This document shows, piece by piece, positions 1-6,591 of a DNA stretch of 7,385 nt; within the stretch, counting starts at the first letter, position 1, and each line of letters starts with the position of its first letter. The stretch is from contig JAQCBM010000092.1 of assembly GCA_027729865.1 (NCBI GenBank), positions 1 to 7,385 on the forward strand, given 5' to 3'. Made by a program: the position numbers and the translations under genes. Under the pieces are notes generated by a model, which saw only the letters and a list, made by a program, of their open reading frames with translations, was not told the DNA's origin and made no database searches. This DNA is from Actinomycetota bacterium. GTDB lineage: Bacteria; Actinomycetota; Actinomycetes; S36-B12.

Positions 1-1164
1 ATCGACCTTGCCACTAGAGGTGAGTTCGAAGGATTCGACCCGATGAATGGCGGCCGGAGTTGCCGGGCTGCCGAGGGTTTGACCGATCCAGGTGCGAAGG
101 TCGATGTTGTCGATCACGTCACCTGTGTAGATCAGATGGATGCGGGTTGTCTGTCCTTCCTTGGCAGCCACCGCGATTGCCGTATCGACCGAAGGGTGAT
201 CGCTGGCTCTGTCCTCAATGGCAACAAGATCCACATTCACGCCGTTGATGAGCACCACATCGTCGAGTCGGCCAAGTACCTGCAATTGTCCGTCCACCCA
301 GCGCCCGCGATCCTGCGTGCGCAACCAGCCATCTGCGAACGCTTCGTTGGCGCCATCACGGTAGCCGTTGGCGAGCATCGGTCCGGACATGAAGATGCGA
401 CCATCGCTGTCGTCGAGTCGGACTTCCACACCGGGCAGCGGGGCGCCGTTGAGCACACATCCACCGCTGGTTTCGGTCATCCCGTACGTGGTGGTGATCG
501 AGATTCCGGCGTTCTCGCAATCCCGAGCGGCCTGCGGCGCGAGTGCCGCACCGCCCACCAACACCAGGGAACAGTCCGCGAGTGCGCGCCTTCCAAGCGT
601 TGTCTCGAGCAATCGCGGTAGTTGCGTGGGAACCAACGACACCGCCACCGGTTGCCCGTGATCCGCGGCTTCATCCACCGCGGTAGCGAACGCTTCATCG
701 GTGAAACGATCGGCACCACCCACGCTGGCCACCGCAATCGGACGGCGGCCAGTTGCGCGCGCACGAATCATCACGTTGAGGCCACCAATCGAGGTGGGGG
801 GAATCGCAAGTACCCAGGTGGGGTCGCCGCCCGCAAGTTCGTTGACGTTGCCAGCGAAGACCGTCAATGCCGAAGAGCTCAAGCACACTCCACGTGGTTG
901 ACCGGTAGATCCGGAAGTGCTGAGCACGACTGCCGTGCCTGAATCGACCGGTCGATCAGGTTCCACTCCGGCCCTGATCGATTCGGTCATCGCACGTGGC
1001 GTGAGTGATGATTCCTGCGGAACGAGCGCAATGGCAGGACCACCGCTAAGTGCTGAGTCGATCGGTTCCCACAGTGCATCGATGCTCGTGGGGCCAGCCG
1101 GCACGTCGATGACTGTGAGCGTCCGTGGACTTTCACCGCGTGATTGCTCGATCATCGACACCAT
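1..1164 (-). CDS. menE: o-succinylbenzoate--CoA ligase MenE (C-terminal end cut by window edge)
   Basis: ANL-superfamily ligase that adenylates o-succinylbenzoate and transfers it to CoA in the cytoplasm, the step before MenB. The frame stays open to base 1, and 388 residues are visible. Motifs in order: the ATP-binding loop STSGSTGQPRG (82-92), YGMTE (227-231), RTQD (282-285), GRLDD (298-302), and SSGKVD at the very end with the A10 catalytic lysine at K386, so only a handful of residues is missing. The length fits the short actinobacterial MenE form rather than the longer E. coli one. Two positions are odd: the usual TGD triplet reads TQD, and the segment IPPTSIGGL lacks the histidine common in this family. 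Start: ATG at 1164, with an in-frame ATG at 1200, GTG at 1161 and ATG at 1155 as alternatives. Transcribed divergently from menB, with which it shares a tiny intergenic region. Confidence 0.92.
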   Translation of the reverse strand, partial: MVSMIEQSRGESPRTLTVIDVPAGPTSIDALWEPIDSALSGGPAIALVPQESSLTPRAMTESIRAGVEPDRPVDSGTAVVLSTSGSTGQPRGVCLSSSALTVFAGNVNELAGGDPTWVLAIPPTSIGGLNVMIRARATGRRPIAVASVGGADRFTDEAFATAVDEAADHGQPVAVSLVPTQLPRLLETTLGRRALADCSLVLVGGAALAPQAARDCENAGISITTTYGMTETSGGCVLNGAPLPGVEVRLDDSDGRIFMSGPMLANGYRDGANEAFADGWLRTQDRGRWVDGQLQVLGRLDDVVLINGVNVDLVAIEDRASDHPSVDTAIAVAAKEGQTTRIHLIYTGDVIDNIDLRTWIGQTLGSPATPAAIHRVESFELTSSGKVD

Positions 1165-1168
1165 GCCG

Positions 1169-1174
1169 AGCGTA
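1169..1174 (-). promoter_or_regulatory. candidate -10 element for menE
   Basis: On the minus strand this reads TACGCT, which fits the actinobacterial TANNNT -10 pattern. It lies 4 nt upstream of ATG 1164 and exactly 7 nt upstream of the next codon, GTG 1161, which would fit a leaderless or near-leaderless transcript. A weak -35-like CCGACA (4 of 6 to TTGACA) lies 17 bp further upstream at 1197-1192. The pattern is short and common, so this is only a candidate. Confidence 0.25.
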
Positions 1175-1185
1175 GGGGCTGCCGG

Positions 1186-1191
1186 TAGCGT
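1186..1191 (+). promoter_or_regulatory. candidate -10 element for the menBCD unit
   Basis: TAGCGT fits TANNNT and ends 7 nt before the menB ATG at 1199, the spacing expected if transcription starts at or next to the start codon. No convincing Shine-Dalgarno sequence precedes this ATG, which agrees with a leaderless message. No good -35 hexamer is seen. This is the only promoter-like site visible for menB, menC, menD and the downstream fusion gene. Confidence 0.3.
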
Positions 1192-1198
1192 TGTCGGC

Positions 1199-2131
1199 AT
1201 GGATACCCGCACCCGATACCCGCTTCCACCGGTTGCCCCGGAAGGTTCACCAGCGTGGCAGGACCCCTCTCACAGTTCGATGCGCCCTGGGTGCGAGTGG
1301 CAGCAGGAGGGTGAGTATCGCGACATCCGTTACGAGGTGAGCACCGGTGAAGATGCCGGAATCGCCAAGATCACCATCAATCGACCACACAAGCGCAACG
1401 CCTTCCGGCCGCAGACCCTGTTCGAGTTGGCCGATGCCATGAATCGAGCCCGTGATGATGATTCGATCGGCGTGATCATTCTGACTGGCCAAGGTGACTT
1501 GGCATTTTGTTCCGGCGGTGACCAAGTTATCCGGGGTGATGATGGATACATCGGCGACGACGACGTTGCCAATAAGGGCATCGGACGCCTGAACGTTTTG
1601 GATTTGCAGATCCAGATCCGGCGCACTCCTAAGCCGGTCATCGCGATGATCGCGGGATACGCCATCGGTGGCGGGCACGTTCTGCACGTGGTCTGCGACC
1701 TGAGTATTGCCGCTGACAACGCTCGTTTCGGTCAGACCGGACCCAAAGTCGGATCCTTCGACGGTGGTTATGGATCAGGGCTCCTTGCGCGCACGATCGG
1801 ACAGAAGCGATCCCGCGAGGTCTGGTATACATGCCGTCAGTACGGGGCCGAGCAGGCCTTCGATTGGGGTTTGGTGAACGCCGTGGTTCCGATCGAAGAT
1901 CTCGAGGTGGAGACCGTGCGGTGGGCCAAGGACATGCTCGAGCTGTCGCCGTTGGCACTTCGCATGCTCAAGGCGTCACACAACGCCGCGGACGACGGCT
2001 TAGCCGGGGTTCAGCAGCTGGCAGGAGATGCGACCTTGTTGTTCTACATGACGCAGGAAGCCCAAGAGGGTCGCGACGCCTATAAGGAAAAGCGGCAGCC
2101 GGATTTCGGGCAGTTCCCGCGCCGTCCGTGA
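1199..2131 (+). CDS. menB: 1,4-dihydroxy-2-naphthoyl-CoA synthase MenB
   Basis: Crotonase-fold enzyme that closes the ring of o-succinylbenzoyl-CoA to 1,4-dihydroxy-2-naphthoyl-CoA. The 310-residue product carries NRPHKRNAFRP (61-71), the oxyanion-hole segment CSGGDQ (104-109), Y117 (E. coli Tyr97 equivalent), a second glycine-rich turn IGGGH (156-160), QTGPKVGSFDGG (179-190) with S186 and catalytic D188, and the C-terminal end PDFGQFPRRP. Gly181 corresponds to E. coli Gly156, marking the type I, bicarbonate-dependent form rather than the mycobacterial type with aspartate there. Start: ATG 1199 has no Shine-Dalgarno but has a well-spaced -10 candidate and shares its context with menE. An in-frame ATG at 1280 would give 283 residues, close to the E. 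coli length, and cannot be excluded because the first 27 residues are proline-rich and unlike the family core. First gene of the plus-strand unit; its TGA overlaps the menC GTG. Confidence 0.95.
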   Translation: MDTRTRYPLPPVAPEGSPAWQDPSHSSMRPGCEWQQEGEYRDIRYEVSTGEDAGIAKITINRPHKRNAFRPQTLFELADAMNRARDDDSIGVIILTGQGDLAFCSGGDQVIRGDDGYIGDDDVANKGIGRLNVLDLQIQIRRTPKPVIAMIAGYAIGGGHVLHVVCDLSIAADNARFGQTGPKVGSFDGGYGSGLLARTIGQKRSREVWYTCRQYGAEQAFDWGLVNAVVPIEDLEVETVRWAKDMLELSPLALRMLKASHNAADDGLAGVQQLAGDATLLFYMTQEAQEGRDAYKEKRQPDFGQFPRRP

Positions 2132-3126
2132 TCCCAGACCTCGACGAACTCCTCGCATCGGCGATCCCGTTCGCCCTGCCGCTGCGGGTTCCCTTCCGCG
2201 GTGTTCGCGTCCGCGAAGGAATGATCATCAAGGGTTCCTCCGGGTGGGGTGAGTTCGCGCCGTTCGATGACTACAGCGATGTTCGAGCAGCACGCTGGCT
2301 CGAGGCGGCGCTCGAAGCAGCCTGGGGGACCTGGCCGACCCCCATCCGAGAATCCATATCGGTCAACGCGATAGTTCCCGCCGTCGATTCGACGCGAGCG
2401 GCTGTTCTGGCGCGAGAAGCGATCAATGACCTCGGTTGCACCACCATCAAAGTGAAAGTGGGCAGTGGTCTGGCGGACGACGAAGCCCGTGTGGTGGCTA
2501 TCCGCGATGCGCTCGACACCGCTGGAGTGGACGGGCGCATCCGACTAGATGCGAATGCGGCGTGGTCACTTGAGCAGGCGATCACATCGATGCGTCGATT
2601 GAGCCAGTACGGCATCGAGTACGTGGAACAGCCGTGCGCTGACTTAGATGACATCGTCCGCCTCCGCGAAGTAGCGGATATATCCGTTGCTGTTGATGAG
2701 GTGGTTCGACTCGCAACGAATCCGGAGGAACTCGATTTGTCCGGTCGGGTCGATTACGCCATCGTCAAGCCGATGACCCTCGGTGGCGCGCATGCCACCG
2801 TGCGCGTAGCAAACGCGATCGGTGTCCCGGTTGTGGTCAGTGGATCGTTGGACACCGCGGTGGGCTTGAGCACGTGTTTGGCAGCTGCGGCTGCACTGCC
2901 GGACCTCCCGCTCGCCAGCGGTCTTGGTACCGGCGCGCTGTTCGAACGTGATCTAACCGATCCTGCGTTGGTGCCACGGAATGGCCACATGGATGTGCGT
3001 CGATATGCCCCCGATCTCGATGCTCTGCTGTCCGCTACCGACGCTGTGCGTCAGGATCGGACGAAGTGGTGGCGAAGTCGTCTCAGTGCTGCCTATGCCG
3101 AGTACGCCCGAAACCTCGCGCACTGA
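2128..3126 (+). CDS. menC: o-succinylbenzoate synthase MenC
   Basis: Enolase-superfamily enzyme that dehydrates SHCHC to o-succinylbenzoate. The 332-residue product shows the superfamily catalytic set in order: IKVKVG with lysines K108 and K110, LDAN with metal ligand D141, YVEQP with E167, VAVDE with D190, and AIVKP with the second catalytic lysine K214. It ends with the SGSLDTAVGL (238-247) and ASGLGTGALFERD (263-275) segments of the barrel. It starts with GTG whose last three bases form the menB TGA (GTGA, 4-nt overlap) and has no clear Shine-Dalgarno, so translation is probably coupled to menB. A tail of about 30 residues rich in W, R and A follows the barrel. The related N-succinylamino acid racemases share these residues, but the position between menB and menD makes MenC the firm choice. 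Confidence 0.93.
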   Translation: MIPDLDELLASAIPFALPLRVPFRGVRVREGMIIKGSSGWGEFAPFDDYSDVRAARWLEAALEAAWGTWPTPIRESISVNAIVPAVDSTRAAVLAREAINDLGCTTIKVKVGSGLADDEARVVAIRDALDTAGVDGRIRLDANAAWSLEQAITSMRRLSQYGIEYVEQPCADLDDIVRLREVADISVAVDEVVRLATNPEELDLSGRVDYAIVKPMTLGGAHATVRVANAIGVPVVVSGSLDTAVGLSTCLAAAAALPDLPLASGLGTGALFERDLTDPALVPRNGHMDVRRYAPDLDALLSATDAVRQDRTKWWRSRLSAAYAEYARNLAH

Positions 3127-3133
3127 CCCGTGC

Positions 3134-3137
3134 AAGG
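3134..3137 (+). promoter_or_regulatory. ribosome binding site fixing the menD start
   Basis: AAGG lies 8 nt upstream of GTG 3146. It is the best Shine-Dalgarno match near the menC/menD junction and lies just after the menC stop. It supports the GTG as the menD start over the upstream in-frame ATGs buried inside menC. Confidence 0.55.
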
Positions 3138-3145
3138 CTGAGCCC

Positions 3146-4894
3146 GTGGAACCCTCCATCGCCCAAGCGCTCGTGATGGTCGACGAGTTGATCCGCTGCG
3201 GGGTCACCGATGTGGTCCTGGGAGTTGGATCGCGTTCGGCCCCCCTCGCGCTCGCGGTGTCCGCGGCCGAGGAGCGCGGTGAACTCCGTTTGCATGTGCG
3301 GGTCGATGAGCGGGTTGCCGGCTTCGTGGCACTCGGTATCGGAAAGGCCACCGGTGTTCCCGCAGCCGTGATCACCACCTCGGGCACCGCAGTTGCCAAC
3401 CTGCTGCCTGCAGTGATCGAAGCCCACGAGTCGCGGGTTCCGCTGGTGGTGATCACCGCGGATCGCCCACCGCGCTTGCGCCACGTGGGAGCCAACCAAA
3501 CCATCGATCAACCGGGCATCTTCGCTGGCTTCGTGCGCACGGCTATCGACATGGACACCGCGCGCGATGCTCCGGAGTTGAACCGCTACTGGCGTTCAAC
3601 CATCTCGCGTCTGGTCGCACGTGCCACCGACTCGATCGACCCCGGACCCGTGCACGTGAACGCCCCGTTCGATGCACCGCTCGTAGGAGCCGAATTACTC
3701 GAGCCGCTTCCTCCCGCGCTGCAGGGCAGGCCTGAGGGCAGGCCCTGGACTGCCGATGCTCGGTTGGTGGCGGGCATGAGCATTCCGCTGGATGAGGCAC
3801 TCGCACTGTTAGACGAGAACGCAACCGTCCCACCACGCGGCCTGATCGTGGTCGGCGATCATGACGACGACGACGCCATCGATCTGGTTGACGAGCTCGG
3901 TGACGGACTCGGCTGGCCGGTCATCTCCGAACCCTCCGGGCGAGCCAGCGGTGCGCAGACGGGCCTCGCGCATGGACCGCTGGTGTGCGCTGACGAATCA
4001 TTCCTCTCCGAACACATTCCCGATCTCGTCATCACGGTGGGTCGCGTTGGCCTGTATCGATCACTGGCCGCGATCGTGAACCGATCACTCATGCACGTGG
4101 CCGTCGATACTCGAGCCTCGTGGAGTGATCCCACCCGCAGCGCAGACCTGGTTGTCGCGTCGGTGCCGCTGCCTCCGGCGAGCGCACCGAACGATGCCTC
4201 GTGGTGGTCCGACTGGGAGCGTGCGGACTTAATGGCCGCCGCCGCAGTGGAAACGGTGCTCGGATCGCATAGTGGTGCACCGACCGGGATGCAAATCGCC
4301 CGTGTGGTTGCCGACGCCACTCCTGAAGACGGTCAACTGTTCTTGGGCTCATCCTCCGTTGTCCGACACGTGGGCTCTTTCGCCGGGCGATCCTTGAACG
4401 GGGTCAGCGTGCTCGGCAACCGCGGCGCCTCGGGTATCGATGGGTGCATCTCAACTGCGTGGGGTGCAGCGGTGGGAGAGCAGTCGATCGGCGGCGGTCC
4501 ATCGATCGCGCTCGTGGGTGATCAGGCGTTCTGGTACGACTCCAACGCACTCGCTGTTCCGGAAAACGAAGGACGACCCGACCTGGTGATCGTGGTCGCG
4601 GATAACGACGGCGCTGGAATCTTCTCCACTCTCGAGCAAGGTGATGAAGCCTTCGTGCAGCACTTCGAGCGGGTTTTCGGAGTTCCGCTGGGAATCCGAC
4701 TTAACGAACTAGCCTCGTCTTTCGGCGTCCCGGTCACCAGCGTTGAAGACGTAGATGGACTGCGCAGAGCAATCGATGATCGACTTGGCGATGGAATGCA
4801 TGTGGTAGTGATTCGCACCTGTGATCGCTCTCTCGAAGCTGCAACCTTGCGCAGCATCCACGATGCCGTTCGTCAGGCGATCGGCAACGGATAG
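3146..4894 (+). CDS. menD: SEPHCHC synthase MenD (2-oxoglutarate decarboxylase, ThDP-dependent)
   Basis: Thiamine-diphosphate enzyme that decarboxylates 2-oxoglutarate and adds the succinyl-semialdehyde unit to isochorismate, giving SEPHCHC. The 582-residue product has the normal family length. The N-terminal pyrimidine domain carries GSRSAPL (28-34), the cofactor-activating glutamate E55 in VDERVAGF, TTSGTAVANL (77-86) and ADRPP with R107. The C-terminal pyrophosphate domain carries GNRGASGIDG (424-433) and the ThDP/Mg motif from GDQ (458-460) to ADNDGAGIF (485-493), with metal ligands D459 and N487 kept. Variations from the common form are GVGSR for PGSR and DNDGAG for the usual NNNGG/NDNGGG type. 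GTG 3146 is chosen because of the AAGG upstream and because the protein then begins at the family-typical position. It follows menC by 19 nt and precedes the fusion gene by 8 nt. Confidence 0.95.
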   Translation: MEPSIAQALVMVDELIRCGVTDVVLGVGSRSAPLALAVSAAEERGELRLHVRVDERVAGFVALGIGKATGVPAAVITTSGTAVANLLPAVIEAHESRVPLVVITADRPPRLRHVGANQTIDQPGIFAGFVRTAIDMDTARDAPELNRYWRSTISRLVARATDSIDPGPVHVNAPFDAPLVGAELLEPLPPALQGRPEGRPWTADARLVAGMSIPLDEALALLDENATVPPRGLIVVGDHDDDDAIDLVDELGDGLGWPVISEPSGRASGAQTGLAHGPLVCADESFLSEHIPDLVITVGRVGLYRSLAAIVNRSLMHVAVDTRASWSDPTRSADLVVASVPLPPASAPNDASWWSDWERADLMAAAAVETVLGSHSGAPTGMQIARVVADATPEDGQLFLGSSSVVRHVGSFAGRSLNGVSVLGNRGASGIDGCISTAWGAAVGEQSIGGGPSIALVGDQAFWYDSNALAVPENEGRPDLVIVVADNDGAGIFSTLEQGDEAFVQHFERVFGVPLGIRLNELASSFGVPVTSVEDVDGLRRAIDDRLGDGMHVVVIRTCDRSLEAATLRSIHDAVRQAIGNG

Positions 4895-4902
4895 CTCTCA
4901 CC

Positions 4903-6591
4903 ATGAGTAGCGAGCGTGAACGGAGTCGTGAGCGAATCATTGCTGCGGCCGCCGAACTGTTCGCCCAGTTCGGCGTGGTGAATGTCAGTCGACACGACAT
5001 AGCGAAAGCCGCCGACGTCAATCTGCGTTCGGTTAGTGCGGTGGGTGAACATCGCAGCGATCTGCTGCGCGAAGTGGTCGAGCGACTGCCGGAAACGCCT
5101 GTGGCCGACGCCTTGCGCAAGCAGGCCGAGGACCCCACCACCTCGGCGATGACCACGTTGCTCTCCGCGGCGCAGCAGGCACTCGGCGATCCCACGAACG
5201 CCTGGGAGGCACGAGAATTGCAGGCTCTCACAGCAGCTCCGTACGACGAGCCGCTGCGTGCACTGGTGGGATCTCGGGTGGAACGACGCTGGGCGGCGGT
5301 GCGCGAAGTGCTGCGTCAACTACGCATCACCACCGGTTCCACCGCCGATGAGGAGGCCGCGGTTCTTCACGTGCTCGCGGTGGGGGTGGGGTTGGCGGTG
5401 CTCTCGCCGCTCATTCCCCGTGCCCACAACACGCGTGCCTGGACCGCCCTCACCGCCCGCATCATCGAAGCCCTGGCCGCCGATGGAGATTTAGAGGTAG
5501 TTCCGCCGCATGCATCGGCCCGTGTCTGGCGCGCGCGCGTGAGCGTGGCGAACTCGCCCAGTGCGATCGCCCACCTCACTCGCATGTTGTCGTTGCTGGA
5601 TGTGTCCGTCATGAGTTTGACCGCCACGGTGATCGGCGATGACCGGGATCGTGCGCTCGTGGATCTGATCCTCACCTCGAGCGACACCATCACTCGTACG
5701 TTGATCATCGATGCGCTCCGCTCGGTGGGCACCGATGTAGTGGTGGGTCGCGGCGAGGGCTCGGACACCGAGGATGTGGCCGCCCGCGTTCTAGAGCTCA
5801 GCACACGATTGCTCGCCCATCCGGAATACGCACCGCAAGCCGCAGCAGACCTCCTGCTTGCCGATTCATGGGAAGTGGTGGACGCCTCCGTGGGTGAGGA
5901 CTCCTCAGCTCACACTGCGCGGTTGCAGTGGACTGTCGACCAACACGTGATCGTCCGGCGATCCGCCGCGCCGTTCACCGCAGGGGAGTACGCGCGCGCG
6001 TCGGCCCTTCTCGAACTTCTCGACGCGGTGACCGTTGCGCGCGGTACCCGGGGGTTCGGCTGGCGCGATTCGCTACGAGACGGCACAGAGATCGTGACTC
6101 GTCTTGCGAGGCCGGAGGACACGGCGGCCGTCGAAGCACTTCATTCGCGCTGCTCGCAAGAAAGTTTGCTGCACCGATACTTCACGCCCAAGAACTCCTG
6201 GCGCGAGGAGAACCTCCGCCGCATTTCCGGCGGCCACCGAGGCATGACCCTCGTGGTCACAGAAAGCGACGCGTCACGGACAGAGGACGTCATCGCTATC
6301 GGCAATGCATTTCCACTCGGCCCCAACGACCCATCGGTCGGTGAGATCGCTCTGCTGGTCGAAGACTCCTGGCACGGCAAGGGAATCGGGAGGCTGCTGC
6401 TTGCGCATCTCATGGAAGCCGCACCGCGTCTGGGCTTCGCCGAAGTAGTCGCCTACGTCCTAGGTGGGAACGATGCCATGAGCGCGCTACTAGCCACGCC
6501 CGATTCCACCCCACCGGGAAAGTGGACGTCCGAAACAGCGAACGATCTGAGTTCGGGTTCGCGCGCCTACCGATTGCAGCTTTCTACGTAG
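4903..6591 (+). CDS. TetR-like / ACT-like / GNAT acetyltransferase fusion protein
   Basis: A 562-residue protein with three apparent parts. Residues 7-60 look like a TetR DNA-binding domain (helix 1 RERIIAAAAELFAQFGV; HTH around HDIAKAADVNLRSV), and 65-192 look like the all-helical TetR ligand domain (GVGLAVLSPLIPR, then W180). Residues about 207-283 follow an ACT-like beta-alpha-beta-beta-alpha-beta pattern. Residues 300-380 match the linker I recall from actinobacterial ACT-GNAT acetyltransferases (APFTAGEYARASALL, 356-370). Residues about 396-562 are a Pat-like GNAT: SQESLLHRYF (418-427), the catalytic glutamate candidate E481 in VGEIALLVEDSW, and the acetyl-CoA loop HGKGIG (491-496). Oddities: the HTH lacks the usual Tyr-x-Phe after the recognition helix, ACT has Ser where the ligand-turn Gly normally sits (NSPSA), and the GNAT loop begins with His rather than Gln/Arg. 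Its role is unknown; regulator, protein lysine acetyltransferase, or both are possible. Likely cotranscribed with menBCD. Confidence 0.75.
   Translation: MSSERERSRERIIAAAAELFAQFGVVNVSRHDIAKAADVNLRSVSAVGEHRSDLLREVVERLPETPVADALRKQAEDPTTSAMTTLLSAAQQALGDPTNAWEARELQALTAAPYDEPLRALVGSRVERRWAAVREVLRQLRITTGSTADEEAAVLHVLAVGVGLAVLSPLIPRAHNTRAWTALTARIIEALAADGDLEVVPPHASARVWRARVSVANSPSAIAHLTRMLSLLDVSVMSLTATVIGDDRDRALVDLILTSSDTITRTLIIDALRSVGTDVVVGRGEGSDTEDVAARVLELSTRLLAHPEYAPQAAADLLLADSWEVVDASVGEDSSAHTARLQWTVDQHVIVRRSAAPFTAGEYARASALLELLDAVTVARGTRGFGWRDSLRDGTEIVTRLARPEDTAAVEALHSRCSQESLLHRYFTPKNSWREENLRRISGGHRGMTLVVTESDASRTEDVIAIGNAFPLGPNDPSVGEIALLVEDSWHGKGIGRLLLAHLMEAAPRLGFAEVVAYVLGGNDAMSALLATPDSTPPGKWTSETANDLSSGSRAYRLQLST
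6584..6591. other. palindromic convergent stop-codon overlap
   Basis: The 8-bp palindrome CTACGTAG holds the TAG stop of the fusion gene (6589-6591, plus) and the TAG stop of menF (6586-6584, minus). The two genes therefore overlap tail to tail by 8 nt, with no intergenic space and no separate terminator hairpin visible between them. Any transcription termination must occur inside the opposing gene. Confidence 0.9.

Larger units (their letters stand above)
1161..1202. repeat. 9-bp perfect inverted repeat spanning the divergent menE/menB starts
   Basis: Left arm CCATGCCGA (1161-1169) and right arm TCGGCATGG (1194-1202) are exact reverse complements separated by 24 bp. Each arm contains a start codon, menE ATG at 1164-1162 and menB ATG at 1199-1201, so both genes begin in the identical context TCGGC-ATG-G. 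The arrangement could be an operator for a dimeric regulator, or could reflect a conserved translation-start context. I estimate that a chance 9-bp match in a region this small is uncommon but not impossible. The arms and spacing are read directly; any binding function is inferred. Confidence 0.5.

Noticed and set aside
43..621. 192-codon plus-strand open frame
   Set aside because: It lies antisense to menE, whose ATP-binding and YGMTE motifs are in the minus strand; the plus-strand translation shows no recognisable domain.
917..1198. 94-residue N-terminal extension of the menB frame
   Set aside because: It runs antisense through the menE 5' region, shows no MenB similarity, and the ATG at 1199 fits the intergenic position.
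2981..3145. 55-residue N-terminal extension of the menD frame
   Set aside because: It would overlap the menC 3' end by over 140 nt. The GTG at 3146 has a well-spaced AAGG and gives the normal MenD N-terminus with E55 in place.
2953..3511. Overlapping minus-strand open frames across the menC/menD junction
   Set aside because: They are GC-rich shadows of menC and menD with low-complexity Ser/Thr/Arg-rich translations and no motifs.
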